A DNA stretch of 64,000 bases, taken from NCBI GenBank assembly GCA_001938995.1, contig MKZN01000002.1, forward strand, positions 1-64,000. Direction: 5' to 3'. The notes below the pieces were generated by a model, which was not told the DNA's origin, ran no database searches, and saw only the letters and a list, made by a program, of their open reading frames with translations. Position numbers and translations under genes: made by a program. Each line of letters opens with the position of its first letter. Position 1 is the first letter of the stretch. Below are positions 1 to 8,761 of the stretch, one piece after another. The stretch is from Bacillus pumilus (lineage in GTDB: Bacteria > Bacillota > Bacilli > Bacillales > Bacillaceae).

Positions 1-308
1 AGGGAGTATATTCATTATTATAACAATATCCGAATTCAATTGAAATTAAACAACCAGTCACCAAAAGAGTTTCGGCAACTGGCTGTTTCATAAAGGTGTT
101 TTGATCCCTGTCTCAAAAATAGGGGTCTAGCGTTATGGCTTTTTGTTGTTCGAGATTGGATCGCTGTTCATTGGACGTTCGTAAATTGCCTGGTTCACCA
201 TCTATCAACAGGTATGATTCAAGTAAAAGATCAAATGCTAAATGGTTTATATCCGTCCATTCATGTACATGCTGTAAGGTATATGCCACATGAAAGGAAG
301 GGAATTCG
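1..308. other. Intergenic start of window, no supported gene
   Basis: No gene is supported here. A minus-strand open frame crosses the region but lacks a ribosome binding site, and it runs through the start and RBS (AAGGAAGGG near 295) of the next plus-strand gene. A weak five-pair CCAGT/ACTGG inverted repeat at about 53-85 may be the end of an upstream transcription unit. Confidence 0.5.
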
Positions 309-1010
309 ATGGTATTTTTTAATATTTTCATTGAGCTTTTGACCGGATTTTTTGCCTTGTTTTTAATTACAAAGCTTTTAGGTAAAACACAATTCGCACA
401 AATCACGCCATTTGATTTTATTTCTGCCTTGATTTTAGGCGAAATGGTCGGAAACGCCATTTTTGATCAAGATGTTAGTATCTTACACATTCTCTTTGCC
501 GTTGGGGTTTGGGGAGTTCTGATTTACACCGTTGAATGGCTGTCACAACGATTTAAATCATTCCGTGCTATTTTAGAAGGAAGACCTACTCTTGTGATTG
601 ATAAAGGTCATATTTGCTACAATCGTTTGAAAAAAAACATGCTTGATCTGAATCAGCTCCAGACGCTCATTCGAGCAAAAGGTCATTTTGCTCTGAATGA
701 AATTGAATATGCGATTTTAGAAACAGATGGCTCTGTTAGCGTCCTTCCAAAAATGAAATACACACCAGCTACGGCACAAGATGTGAATGTAAAAGGAAAA
801 GAAGTCAAATTGCCTAGAACATTTATTATCGATGGGGAAGTGTTGAAAAAAGACTTAAAGGAAGCAGGTTTCGATGAGACATGGCTCAAACAGCAATTAA
901 AAGATCAGCACATTTCTTCTTATCAAGACGTCCTATTCTGTGAATGGATCGAAAACGAAGGTATCTATGCGACGAAATATAAGAAGCCTGAAAAAACATC
1001 CAAAACTTAA
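309..1010 (+). CDS. DUF421 (YetF/YdfS-type) membrane protein
   Basis: A 233-residue protein of the DUF421 family, whose Bacillus members include YetF and YdfS. The first roughly 80 residues form three hydrophobic segments with the family pattern in which 'ITPFDFISALILGEMVGNA' links helices. A soluble alpha/beta domain follows, with the typical 'EGRPTLVIDKG' and 'FALNEIEYAILETDGSVSVLP' stretches. Length fits the family (about 220-240 residues). The start is ATG at 309 behind AAGGAAGGG. Family function is poorly defined; some relatives affect spore properties, but nothing here shows that. It stands alone and ends at a terminator. Confidence 0.9.
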   Translation: MVFFNIFIELLTGFFALFLITKLLGKTQFAQITPFDFISALILGEMVGNAIFDQDVSILHILFAVGVWGVLIYTVEWLSQRFKSFRAILEGRPTLVIDKGHICYNRLKKNMLDLNQLQTLIRAKGHFALNEIEYAILETDGSVSVLPKMKYTPATAQDVNVKGKEVKLPRTFIIDGEVLKKDLKEAGFDETWLKQQLKDQHISSYQDVLFCEWIENEGIYATKYKKPEKTSKT

Positions 1011-1028
1011 TGGTGTGGGTGTTTTTTT
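992..1028 (+). terminator. Rho-independent terminator after DUF421 gene
   Basis: AAAACATCC (to 1001) pairs with GGGTGTTTT (from 1017), followed by a T run. It overlaps the 3' end of the coding sequence. Confidence 0.7.
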
Positions 1029-1097
1029 GTGTAATGCATGAATAAAGATCAACAGGGACGTATTTTGTAAACGTTCACACCATAAGGAGGAGATAAA

Positions 1098-2081
1098 ATG
1101 ACAAAATACAGAAAAATATTCTTCATTCTTGTGATGTCTTTATTGCTTCTTTCTTCGCTTCCTCGTGAAGTGGCAGGACAACAGCATCAAGCAAACCGCA
1201 TATTAGTGGTCGATCAAAAAGGGAGTGGTTCATTCAGAACCGTTCAGTCTTCCATTGACGCCATACCAGAAAACAATCAACAGCCAACGACCATTTATAT
1301 TAAAAAGGGAGTTTATCAAGAAAAGATTCTCCTTCCAAAAAACAAACCGTATGTATCATTCATTGGCGAACACCAGTACGAGACCGTTCTTACTTATGAT
1401 GATACAAATGCAAGTTCCGGCAGTACAACAAACAGTTCTAGCACCATGATTCGTGCCAACGATTTTTACGCAGAGAATATGACGTTTCAAAATACGGCTG
1501 GAAGAGAGGCTGGCCAGGCTGTTGCCCTTTATGTGTCAGGTGATCGGGCCATATTCAAACGAGTTCGTGTTCTTGGCTATCAAGATACGCTTTATGCGAC
1601 AGGCACAGGGAGGCAGTATTACGAAAATTGCTATATAGAGGGAACAGTCGATTTTATTTTTGGTTCCGCAACAGCAGTGTTTAAAAAAGCTGAAATAAAA
1701 AGTCTTGGAAATGGGTATATTACTGCTGCATCCACCTCGGAAACGCAAAAATATGGTTATGTTTTCATTGATTCAACGTTAAAAAAGGGAACAGCCGGGA
1801 CTCAATCTGTTTATTTAGGCAGGCCTTGGAGACCTCATTCGGCTGTCACCTTCCTTCATACGAAAATGGAAGATCACATAAAAAGTGTAGGCTGGCATAA
1901 TTGGAATAACCCTGACAATGAAAGAACTGCTCGATATAAAGAATACGGATCAACTGGAGCAGGGAGCAGCGTGATCAATCGGGTGAAGTGGTCAAACATA
2001 TTAACCAAAAACGAAGCAAATCAAATAACAGTTCAAGCCGTTCTAGGAGGTACCGACGGATGGAATCCAGAAAAAAGGTAA
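1098..2081 (+). CDS. Secreted pectinesterase (carbohydrate esterase family 8)
   Basis: A 327-residue pectin methylesterase that removes methyl esters from pectin outside the cell, opening it to lyases. Residues 1-27 are a signal peptide (basic start, hydrophobic core, likely cleavage near VAG-QQ). Family signatures are present in order: 'IKKGVYQEKI', 'QAVALYVSGDRAIFK', 'GYQDTLYATG' (one catalytic Asp), 'YIEGTVDFIFG' (the second catalytic Asp) and 'LGRPWRPHS' (substrate Arg/Trp). Length is normal for bacterial CE8. AAGGAGGAG precedes the ATG at 1098. No pectate lyase lies beside it, so it appears to be a single transcription unit. Confidence 0.95.
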   Translation: MTKYRKIFFILVMSLLLLSSLPREVAGQQHQANRILVVDQKGSGSFRTVQSSIDAIPENNQQPTTIYIKKGVYQEKILLPKNKPYVSFIGEHQYETVLTYDDTNASSGSTTNSSSTMIRANDFYAENMTFQNTAGREAGQAVALYVSGDRAIFKRVRVLGYQDTLYATGTGRQYYENCYIEGTVDFIFGSATAVFKKAEIKSLGNGYITAASTSETQKYGYVFIDSTLKKGTAGTQSVYLGRPWRPHSAVTFLHTKMEDHIKSVGWHNWNNPDNERTARYKEYGSTGAGSSVINRVKWSNILTKNEANQITVQAVLGGTDGWNPEKR

Positions 2082-2133
2082 AAAGATTGCCAGTTTTCGT
2101 CAAAAAAAGCTGACTTTTCTCTTAAAAAAACAA

Positions 2134-2162
2134 TTGAGAACAAACGTTCTTTTGTGTATAAT
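2134..2162 (+). promoter_or_regulatory. SigA promoter overlapped by a LexA (DinR)-type box
   Basis: TTGAGA (2134-2139), a 17-nt spacer, then TATAAT (2157-2162) make a near-consensus vegetative promoter. The -35 overlaps AGAACAAACGTTCT (2137-2150), a symmetric match to the Bacillus LexA core GAAC-RNRY-GTTC (AAAC fits RNRY); only the two outermost bases differ from CGAACN4GTTCG. The position would block RNA polymerase. The element is 48 nt upstream of dacC. Confidence 0.6.
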
Positions 2163-2209
2163 GGACATAATCTTCTAAAATTGACGATAGTTTCATCAGG
2201 AGGGATTGC

Positions 2210-3694
2210 GTGAATCGTATTTCTCAATTGATTTTGTTGCCCATTTGTATCATTTTCATGTTATTTCTCCCTTATTCAATGAAAGAGGAGCAACTAACGG
2301 CTCTTGATGATCCTACAGAATGGATCACCAAATTAGATGAGTTCATTCGAACAGCACCTGACCTAGACGGCGCTATATCTGGGATTAGCGTCCGTGATAC
2401 TTCTGACACCTCTCTACTTTATGAACATCAAGCTGACATCCGGCTCACCCCTGCTTCCAATATGAAACTACTCACATCGGCTATAGCCCTAGATATACTT
2501 GGTGAAACACACACATTTCCTACAGACGTATGGATGGATGGCTCTATTCAAAAGAAAACGTTACATGGTCATCTATATCTCCGAGGTACTGGAGACCCAA
2601 CTCTATTAGAGGAGGATTTTGTTGCATTAGCGAAACAGGTCAAAAAGTCAGGCATACATACCATTCATGGGCATCTCATCGCAGATGATACTTGGTTTGA
2701 TGACACACGATATTCGGTTGACCTCCCATGGAGTGACGAAGATCAATATTACGGGGCACAAATATCTGCACTCACGGCTTCACCGAATCGAGATTATGAT
2801 GCAGGAACCATTATTCTCGATGTAAAGCCAGGAAAAAAAGCAGGAGCGAAGGCAGTATATGATATGATCCCAAAGACGAACATTGTACACGTCATCAATC
2901 AAGTGAAAACTGTACCTGAAGGGGGAAAAAAGGACATCTCCTTTAAGCGCTCACATGGCACAAATGAGATTACATTGCATGGAACCATTCCTCTAAAAGC
3001 TAATTCATCAAAACAATGGGTCGCTTTATGGGACCCAACAACCTACGCTTTAGACTTGATGAAACGTGCGCTAAAGTCTGAAGGCATCAAGCTAAAAGGG
3101 CACATGAAAACACAACATGTTCCTAAAAGAGCCAAAAAAGTAGCTTCGCATACATCCATGCCTTTATCAGAGCTACTTATGCCAATGATGAAATTAAGCA
3201 ACAATACACATGCAGAAATTTTGCTAAAAGAGCTTGGGAAGCAAGTCAAAAATAAAGGCAGTTTTAAGTCAGGACTTGATGTTCTCAAAGAACGTCTTCC
3301 TGCATATGGCGTGGACCCATCACAAACTGTGCTAAGAGATGGGTCGGGAATTTCACCGATAAGCCTTGTGTCAGCAAACGAATTCACTCTTTTTCTAACT
3401 AAGATTCAGAAGGAACAATGGTTTAAGACTTATGTAAATGCTCTTCCATTAGCCGGAGCAAGCGACCGAATGGTTGGAGGTACGTTAAGAAACAGATTAA
3501 AAGGATCAGCAACACTTGAAAAGGTACGCGCGAAAACAGGGTCATTATCTACTGTCAGTACACTTTCTGGATTTATTGAAACACAAGGCGGGAAGACACT
3601 TGCTTTTTCGATTTTATTAAATCATCTTGTTGATGACGAAAAAGGAAAAGAAATAGAAGACCATATTGTCAGCATTTTAGCTGAGGATATTTAA
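2210..3694 (+). CDS. dacC: D-alanyl-D-alanine carboxypeptidase/endopeptidase PBP4a (DacC)
   Basis: A 494-residue class C low-molecular-weight penicillin-binding protein (peptidase S13), which trims stem peptides and cuts cross-links in peptidoglycan outside the membrane. An N-terminal signal segment (about residues 3-22) is followed by the three active-site motifs: SNMK (Ser83/Lys86), SNN at about residue 331 and KTG at about 442. The long insert between SxxK and SxN is typical of PBP4a. The start is GTG at 2210 behind AGGAGGGA. The MATE gene starts 19 nt downstream, so they are probably cotranscribed. The promoter carries a LexA-like box; in B. subtilis dacC is known as a stationary-phase (SigH) gene, so SOS control would be new. 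Confidence 0.95.
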   Translation: MNRISQLILLPICIIFMLFLPYSMKEEQLTALDDPTEWITKLDEFIRTAPDLDGAISGISVRDTSDTSLLYEHQADIRLTPASNMKLLTSAIALDILGETHTFPTDVWMDGSIQKKTLHGHLYLRGTGDPTLLEEDFVALAKQVKKSGIHTIHGHLIADDTWFDDTRYSVDLPWSDEDQYYGAQISALTASPNRDYDAGTIILDVKPGKKAGAKAVYDMIPKTNIVHVINQVKTVPEGGKKDISFKRSHGTNEITLHGTIPLKANSSKQWVALWDPTTYALDLMKRALKSEGIKLKGHMKTQHVPKRAKKVASHTSMPLSELLMPMMKLSNNTHAEILLKELGKQVKNKGSFKSGLDVLKERLPAYGVDPSQTVLRDGSGISPISLVSANEFTLFLTKIQKEQWFKTYVNALPLAGASDRMVGGTLRNRLKGSATLEKVRAKTGSLSTVSTLSGFIETQGGKTLAFSILLNHLVDDEKGKEIEDHIVSILAEDI

Positions 3695-3713
3695 ACAGAG
3701 AAGGAGAACCATC

Positions 3714-5081
3714 ATGACGTTAGATCAAAATCAATCTTTAGTCAAAACCATGTCCATTTTTCTAGTCCCTCTTTTATTAAGCAATATTTTACAATCAATC
3801 GGACAGCTTGTGTCCATTGTACTTGTCGGTAGATGGATTGGAGAGGATGCAGTAGCCGCGATTTCTGCATTCTTCCCACTTTTCTTTTTACTTGTTTCTT
3901 TTTCCATCGGGATTGGGTCAGGAAGTTCCATTCTCATTGGACAGGCTTATGGAGCCAAGAATGAACAGAGGTTAAAAGAGATTATTGGAACCACTCTTTC
4001 CTTTACCTTCTTGATCGGGTTATGTTTAGCCATCATTGGAGGTTTTTTTGCAACAGATATCTTAAACCTCATGGGAACTCCTGCAAATATTGTGGAGGAA
4101 AGTGCGACATATGCCAGAATTCTCTTCATCTCGATGCCGATCTTATTTCTTTATTTTGTGTATACGACATTTTTACGGGGAACAGGCGACTCGAAAACAC
4201 CTTTTTATTTCTTAATGATTAGTACAGGGACGAATATATTGCTGCTGCCAATTCTTTTATTTGGCTGGCTAGGATTACCAGCCTTTGGTTTGTATGGTGC
4301 TGCGTATTCCTCTGTGATATCAACAATTGTGACGTTTATCATCCTACATATCTATCTTTATAAAACGAAGCACCCGCTCAGAATTGATGCATCAGTTAGA
4401 AAACATTTCATGATGAAAGGAGACTTGTTAAAAACTTTATTGAAATTAAGCATTCCATCTAGTATCAATATGATTCTCATTTCTTTATCAGAAATCGCTG
4501 TTATTTCTTTTGTTAATGACTATGGTTCACAGGCTACAGCTGCATATGGTGTTGTCAATCAAGTTGTGAGTTATGTACAAATGCCGGCAGTAAGTCTTGG
4601 TATTGCGGTCTCAATCTTTGCAGCTCAATTCATTGGTTCAGGGAATATCAATCGACTGAAGGATGTCATTAAAATTGGGTTAGGATTAAATTTTGCAATA
4701 GGCGGATTGATCATTGTGTTCGTCTATATATTCGCTCCGCAGATTTTATCCATCTTTTTGACAGATCCTCAAACGATTGACATTGCATATAGCTTGGTGG
4801 TCATTACCCTATGGAGCTACCTCATTTTTGGTACGGCTCAAATCGTTGCAGCTACGATGAGAGCAAGTGGAACAGTACTATGGCCAACGATCTTTAGTAT
4901 TTGTTCCATTTGGCTCGTTGAAGTACCAGTTGCTTATGTGTTCTCACATTATACATCTCTCGGTATTAAGGGAATATGGATAGGCTATCCAGCTGCCTTT
5001 TTTGTGAATCTTCTCCTTCAATATGGATACTACAAGTTGGTGTGGAAGAAAAAACAAATCGTAGCGCTTGTTCAATCATAA
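3714..5081 (+). CDS. MATE-family multidrug/toxin efflux transporter
   Basis: A 455-residue, 12-helix MATE exporter, which expels cationic drugs or toxic metabolites using Na+ or H+ gradients. Two homologous halves are visible. The N half has 'GQLVSIVLVGRWIGEDAVAA' and 'GIGSGSSILIGQAYGA'; the C half has 'INMILISLSEIAVISFVNDY' and 'AVSIFAAQFIGSGN'. Length is normal. AGAAGGAGAACC precedes the ATG at 3714. It follows dacC by 19 nt with no terminator, so it is likely read from the dacC promoter. E. coli DinF, an SOS gene, belongs to the same superfamily, which makes the LexA-like box notable. Substrate unknown. Confidence 0.93.
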   Translation: MTLDQNQSLVKTMSIFLVPLLLSNILQSIGQLVSIVLVGRWIGEDAVAAISAFFPLFFLLVSFSIGIGSGSSILIGQAYGAKNEQRLKEIIGTTLSFTFLIGLCLAIIGGFFATDILNLMGTPANIVEESATYARILFISMPILFLYFVYTTFLRGTGDSKTPFYFLMISTGTNILLLPILLFGWLGLPAFGLYGAAYSSVISTIVTFIILHIYLYKTKHPLRIDASVRKHFMMKGDLLKTLLKLSIPSSINMILISLSEIAVISFVNDYGSQATAAYGVVNQVVSYVQMPAVSLGIAVSIFAAQFIGSGNINRLKDVIKIGLGLNFAIGGLIIVFVYIFAPQILSIFLTDPQTIDIAYSLVVITLWSYLIFGTAQIVAATMRASGTVLWPTIFSICSIWLVEVPVAYVFSHYTSLGIKGIWIGYPAAFFVNLLLQYGYYKLVWKKKQIVALVQS

Positions 5082-5140
5082 TTTGATGGTTTCAATCCGC
5101 ATATACATACGAAGATCAATCTCTTTAGTGGAGGTTTGTT

Positions 5141-5701
5141 ATGTTTCTAAACCAAAGAAGTGACCTCAGCTCGTATGAGATCGGTGACTTTTCTTATGCT
5201 GGACCAGATTTTCAAGTGCTGACATGGGGGGAAGGGACCACCCTGAAAATCGGAACGTTTTGCTCGATTGCAAATGAAGTGAAGGTTTTTCTTGGTGGTG
5301 AACACCGGACGGATTGGACGACAACATATCCTTTTAACCAAATATTTAAAGAAGCTACCCACATCAAAGGTCATCCAAAATCAAAAGGAGATGTCCAAAT
5401 AGGACACGATGTGTGGATCGGGTACGGAGCATCTATTATGTCAGGGGTAAGTATAGGAAATGGCGCTGTCATTGGGGCAAATAGTGTCATTACAAAAGAT
5501 GTGCCGCCCTATGCCATCGTAGCTGGCAACCCGCAGCGACTGATGAAATATCGATTTTCTCATGACATTATTGAAAAACTTCAATCATTGAAATGGTGGG
5601 AACTTGACTTTTCACAAATACAGGCGATTGTTCATCTCTTACAATCCAATGATATTGAAGCTTGTTTACAGGCGATAGAAGACATAAAAAAGAAAGGCTA
5701 A
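5141..5701 (+). CDS. CatB/Vat-type O-acetyltransferase (left-handed beta-helix)
   Basis: A 186-residue hexapeptide-repeat acetyltransferase of the xenobiotic class (CatB, VatD). It would use acetyl-CoA to O-acetylate a small hydroxylated molecule, possibly an antibiotic. Beta-helix repeats are clear from about residue 80 to 125 ('IGHDVWIGYGASIMSGVSIG', 'GAVIGANSVITKDVPPYAIV'), after the family landmark 'FLGGEHRTDWTTTYPF' with the catalytic His. A C-terminal amphipathic helix completes it. GTGGAGG precedes the ATG at 5141. It lies 59 nt after the MATE gene and ends at a strong terminator, so it may be the third gene of the dacC unit. The actual acceptor cannot be read from sequence. Confidence 0.88.
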   Translation: MFLNQRSDLSSYEIGDFSYAGPDFQVLTWGEGTTLKIGTFCSIANEVKVFLGGEHRTDWTTTYPFNQIFKEATHIKGHPKSKGDVQIGHDVWIGYGASIMSGVSIGNGAVIGANSVITKDVPPYAIVAGNPQRLMKYRFSHDIIEKLQSLKWWELDFSQIQAIVHLLQSNDIEACLQAIEDIKKKG

Positions 5702-5719
5702 AAAAGCCTTTCTTTTTTA
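5686..5719 (+). terminator. Strong terminator overlapping the acetyltransferase stop
   Basis: AAAAAAGAAAGGCT (5686-5699) pairs with AGCCTTTCTTTTTT (5705-5718). The stop codon lies at the foot of the stem. Confidence 0.9.
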
Positions 5720-5730
5720 GTTAGCTAAGC

Positions 5731-5905
5731 CTAATATTTGTCAAATCCGCAACTGAAGTGAAATTGCATTTCCTGCAGGTGATCACAGTATTGTTGATAA
5801 ACGAAGTCGAAATAGCAGGTGATTGTGAACGAACCTTGCACAGTCGTTGCACCATTTAAACACTTAACCTAATACCAGTAGGTCCAGTGTGATCGAATTG
5901 CCCAT
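5731..5905 (-). pseudogene. Possible frameshifted remnant of a small cysteine-containing protein
   Basis: This 380-nt gap holds no intact gene. On the minus strand a frame ending at 5731 reads like protein ('NGATTVQGSFTITCYFDF', then 'CDHLQEMQFHFSCGFDKY'). A different frame upstream begins ATG at 5905 right after AGGAG and stops at 5864. Joining them needs one frameshift. I recognise no family. It could also be chance coding-like DNA. Confidence 0.25.
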
Positions 5906-6081
5906 CTCCTAAGATTGATCATTCATACTGTGTGCAAAATTTCAATTTGGAAGTAAAACCATCATTAATTCATCATTTCGAAATCCATCGAATCAAATCA
6001 TTTAAAAGTTAAATGATTTTATGTTATGGTGTTGAAAGAATAAAAGTAGTAGGATTTTTGACAGAAATGGGGACATCATTT

Positions 6082-7101
6082 ATGAGTCAATCAGTTTTTC
6101 AGCGCACAGCATATTCCGTTTTAAATTTATCGTCTGTGACAGAAGGAGGTACAATTAAAGAGTCTTTTGAGCACAGTATGGATTTAGCTAAAAAGGCGGA
6201 GATGTGGGGGTTTAATAGATACTGGCTAGCAGAACACCATAATATGGAAGGTGTTGCGAGTTCTGCAACTTCTGTTTTGATTGGATATATTGCTGGAGGC
6301 ACGGAAAAGATTCGGGTCGGATCAGGCGGGATTATGCTTCCAAACCACTCTTCACTAGTCATTGCAGAACAGTTTGGAACCTTGGAGACATTGTATCCTG
6401 GGAGAATTGATTTAGGTCTTGGGAGAGCACCAGGAACGGATCAGTTAACAGCACGCGCCCTTAGACGAAACCTTCATAATGGGGAGGATTTTCCAGAGCA
6501 GCTTGAGGAACTTCGTCAATACTTCAAACCATCAGGTCAGGTTAAAAAACATGTAAGAGCTGTTCCCGGGGAAGGGTTGGACATTCCGATTTGGCTTCTA
6601 GGCTCAAGTGGATTTAGTGCGAGATTAGCAGGAGAGCTTGGATTGCCCTTTGCCTTTGCTGCTCATTTCTCACCCAAAAACACAATTCCTGCTTTAGAAT
6701 TGTATAGACAATCATTCAAACCTTCTGATGTACTAAAAGAGCCATATACGATGGTGGGTGTGACGGTCTTTGCGGCAGATCAAGCAGAAAGAGCTGAATA
6801 TTTGGCAACCTCACATTATCAGCGCTTCTTGAGTCTCGTTCGAAATACGCCAGGAAAACTAAAGCCGCCAGTCGAAAGTATGGACGGTCTGTGGAGTCCA
6901 TATGAAAAAGCGATGGTTGATGAACAACTAAGTTCAACAATGATCGGGGATAAACAAAAGGTCAAAAAGGGACTAGAGGCTTTTATCGAAGCCACGCAAG
7001 CAGATGAAGTGATGATTAATTCTGATATGTTTGATCATCAAGAAAGAATGCGATCTTATGAAATTGTTGCGGAAATCTTCCAAGAGGAGCAAGGTAAATA
7101 A
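6082..7101 (+). CDS. LLM-class flavin-dependent oxidoreductase (luciferase-like)
   Basis: A 339-residue luciferase-like monooxygenase family protein, using FMN (or possibly F420) to oxidise a small substrate. Family signatures: '[20 protein letters not shown]' near the N-terminus, '[21 protein letters not shown]', '[16 protein letters not shown]' and '[20 protein letters not shown]' in the barrel core. I chose ATG 6082 because family members begin close to the first strand ('[14 protein letters not shown]'); an upstream in-frame ATG at 6013 would add 23 atypical residues. Neither start has a strong RBS. It is a single gene followed by a bidirectional terminator. Substrate unknown. Confidence 0.85.
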   Translation: MSQSVFQRTAYSVLNLSSVTEGGTIKESFEHSMDLAKKAEMWGFNRYWLAEHHNMEGVASSATSVLIGYIAGGTEKIRVGSGGIMLPNHSSLVIAEQFGTLETLYPGRIDLGLGRAPGTDQLTARALRRNLHNGEDFPEQLEELRQYFKPSGQVKKHVRAVPGEGLDIPIWLLGSSGFSARLAGELGLPFAFAAHFSPKNTIPALELYRQSFKPSDVLKEPYTMVGVTVFAADQAERAEYLATSHYQRFLSLVRNTPGKLKPPVESMDGLWSPYEKAMVDEQLSSTMIGDKQKVKKGLEAFIEATQADEVMINSDMFDHQERMRSYEIVAEIFQEEQGK

Positions 7102-7106
7102 GGATG

Positions 7107-7138
7107 AAAAAAAGAACTGCTCAATGCAGTTCTTTTTC
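7107..7138. terminator. Bidirectional terminator
   Basis: AAAAAGAACTGC and GCAGTTCTTTTT flank a TCAAT loop. Runs of A and T on either side serve both converging genes. Confidence 0.9.
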
Positions 7139-7141
7139 TAT

Positions 7142-7762
7142 TTATGCTTTTGTCCAAACGCGAAATGGTTGTCCAATTGGCAGTACTGTGCGGCCAAAAT
7201 GTGTATTTAGTACAGCAGCTGCAGACCCATAAAACGATAGTAGGGCAATGATCAGCTCTGACACGCCTGCCATCGTATGCGTGACATCATACATCACACC
7301 AAACGAGCTAAGGGATAGGCCAATGAATAAGAAATCAATAAAGACGAAAATCCAAAAGAGTACTTTATTTGTTTCCATTGCACCGATTGTCATAAACAAG
7401 CTGAATATGAGATAACCAATAAAAGCAAAACCTAGTTGCTTTGGATCAGCAGATTCTGCAAGTGTTTTCCCAAAGACGCCCGCTTGAATGAGCCAAGTTG
7501 TCCCAACACCCATCCAAAAAAGACCAAATGCACCAAAGGCAGTTGCTCCAAAAATATTATGATGCTTTGAATCTTGTACGGACGCGATTAGCTGCGCGAT
7601 CCCTCCAAGGAAGATAGCCCAAGGTAAAATAAGGGAAGTTCCATCTGTGATTCCTAGTTTTTGTGATGACGCCACCAGCGTCACCATCGCTAGACCAAAC
7701 AAACCAAGTGGTGTTGGATCTGCAATTGATAATCGGATTGCTTGAACGTTCTGTTTTTCCAT
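7142..7762 (-). CDS. Acetate uptake transporter (GPR1/FUN34/YaaH family)
   Basis: A 206-residue protein with six hydrophobic segments, belonging to the AceTr family (E. coli SatP). It would carry acetate or succinate together with protons. The N-terminal signature 'ADPTPLGLFGLAMVTLVAS' corresponds to the family NPAPLGL motif. The segment 'GGIAQLIASVQDSKHHNIFG' and the following 'AFGAFGLFWMG' match the conserved G-rich helices. AGGAGG precedes the ATG at 7762. It is divergent from the HemD-like gene. No acetate-metabolism gene is adjacent, so the physiological substrate is inferred from family. Confidence 0.9.
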   Translation of the reverse strand: MEKQNVQAIRLSIADPTPLGLFGLAMVTLVASSQKLGITDGTSLILPWAIFLGGIAQLIASVQDSKHHNIFGATAFGAFGLFWMGVGTTWLIQAGVFGKTLAESADPKQLGFAFIGYLIFSLFMTIGAMETNKVLFWIFVFIDFLFIGLSLSSFGVMYDVTHTMAGVSELIIALLSFYGSAAAVLNTHFGRTVLPIGQPFRVWTKA

Positions 7763-7902
7763 AATAACCTCCTACAATTAGCACTAACACAACATACTCG
7801 AATTCGATAGAAAGGTCAAGTCTTTTTAGTAAACCCTTGCAACGCCTTCCAAATAAATCTATATTTAATACATATAACATGTGATAGAAAAAGAGGGATA
7901 GC

Positions 7903-8721
7903 ATGAGAAAAGGCTTAGCTGGAAAAACAATCGCCATTTGTGGAACGAGAAAAACAGAGGAAATGCGTACACTTGTTGAAAAACAGGGAGGAAAAGCTGT
8001 CATTCGCTCTCTTCAAGGAACGGTGTTTTTAGCAAAAGAAGAATTAAAGCCAGACATCGAAACCTTTGTCAAACAAGGAGCCGATTGGGTGATTTTGACC
8101 ACAGGAATCGGTACAGATACATTAATTGAGAGTGCAGAAGAATTACAATTAGGGGAGGCATTTATGGAGCTGTTGTCAAATGCTCATATTGCTTCAAGGG
8201 GTTATAAAACATACGCTGCATTAAAAAAGCGCGGTATTCTGCCAGATGTTTTTGATGAAGATGGTACTGTTCGAGACCTCATCTCAAAGCTTGAACAGAC
8301 AGAATTTCGAGGAAAACGAGTGATGGTCCAGCTTCACGGAGAAAATGCGCCAGCGCTCATTCAATTTTTACAGGATAAGGGGGCGGATGTGCTACCACTG
8401 TTACCATATCAGCACACACCACCTAAGCCAGAGGCTGCTGAAACATTGCTACATGAAATGGCGCAGGGGACGGTCCATGCTGTCTGTTTTACAACAGCTG
8501 TCCAAGTCCATGCTTTTTTCAAACTAGCATCGGAATGGGGAAAAAAAGAAGAACTTCAACGTTTGTTCCAGCAACAAGTACTAGCTGTTGCTGTCGGCAA
8601 AGTAACAGCCGAAGCTTTAAAAGAAGAGGGAGTAGACCGCATCCTTGCACCGTCTCTTGAAAGAATGGGAGCAATGATTATGGAATTATCTCAATATATG
8701 AAAAAACAATCGACACTTTAA
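7903..8721 (+). CDS. Uroporphyrinogen-III synthase family protein (HemD-like)
   Basis: A 272-residue two-lobed HemD-fold protein. Features of uroporphyrinogen-III synthases include an N-terminal 'AGKTIAICGTRKTEEMRTLV', then 'DWVILTTGIGTDTL', 'GKRVMVQLHGENAPAL', 'VHAVCFTTAVQVHAFF' and 'LAVAVGKVTAEALKEEGV'. The canonical hemD lies inside the hem operon in Bacillus; this copy stands alone, so it may be a paralogue with a different role rather than the housekeeping enzyme. AAGAGGGAT precedes the ATG at 7903. Fold assignment is solid, but the exact reaction is unproven. Confidence 0.8.
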   Translation: MRKGLAGKTIAICGTRKTEEMRTLVEKQGGKAVIRSLQGTVFLAKEELKPDIETFVKQGADWVILTTGIGTDTLIESAEELQLGEAFMELLSNAHIASRGYKTYAALKKRGILPDVFDEDGTVRDLISKLEQTEFRGKRVMVQLHGENAPALIQFLQDKGADVLPLLPYQHTPPKPEAAETLLHEMAQGTVHAVCFTTAVQVHAFFKLASEWGKKEELQRLFQQQVLAVAVGKVTAEALKEEGVDRILAPSLERMGAMIMELSQYMKKQSTL

Positions 8722-8726
8722 TAAAA

Positions 8727-8758
8727 AGCGCCTTTCACATTTGCAGTGAAAGGCGTTC
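8727..8758. terminator. Terminator between converging hemD-like and yngC genes
   Basis: CGCCTTTCAC (8729-8738) pairs with GTGAAAGGCG (8746-8755). The T run is best on the minus strand, so it mainly serves yngC. Confidence 0.85.
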
Positions 8759-8761
8759 TGA

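Noticed and set aside
113-460. Minus-strand open frame of 115 codons before the DUF421 gene
   Set aside because: No RBS, and it overlaps the start and RBS of a well-supported plus-strand gene.
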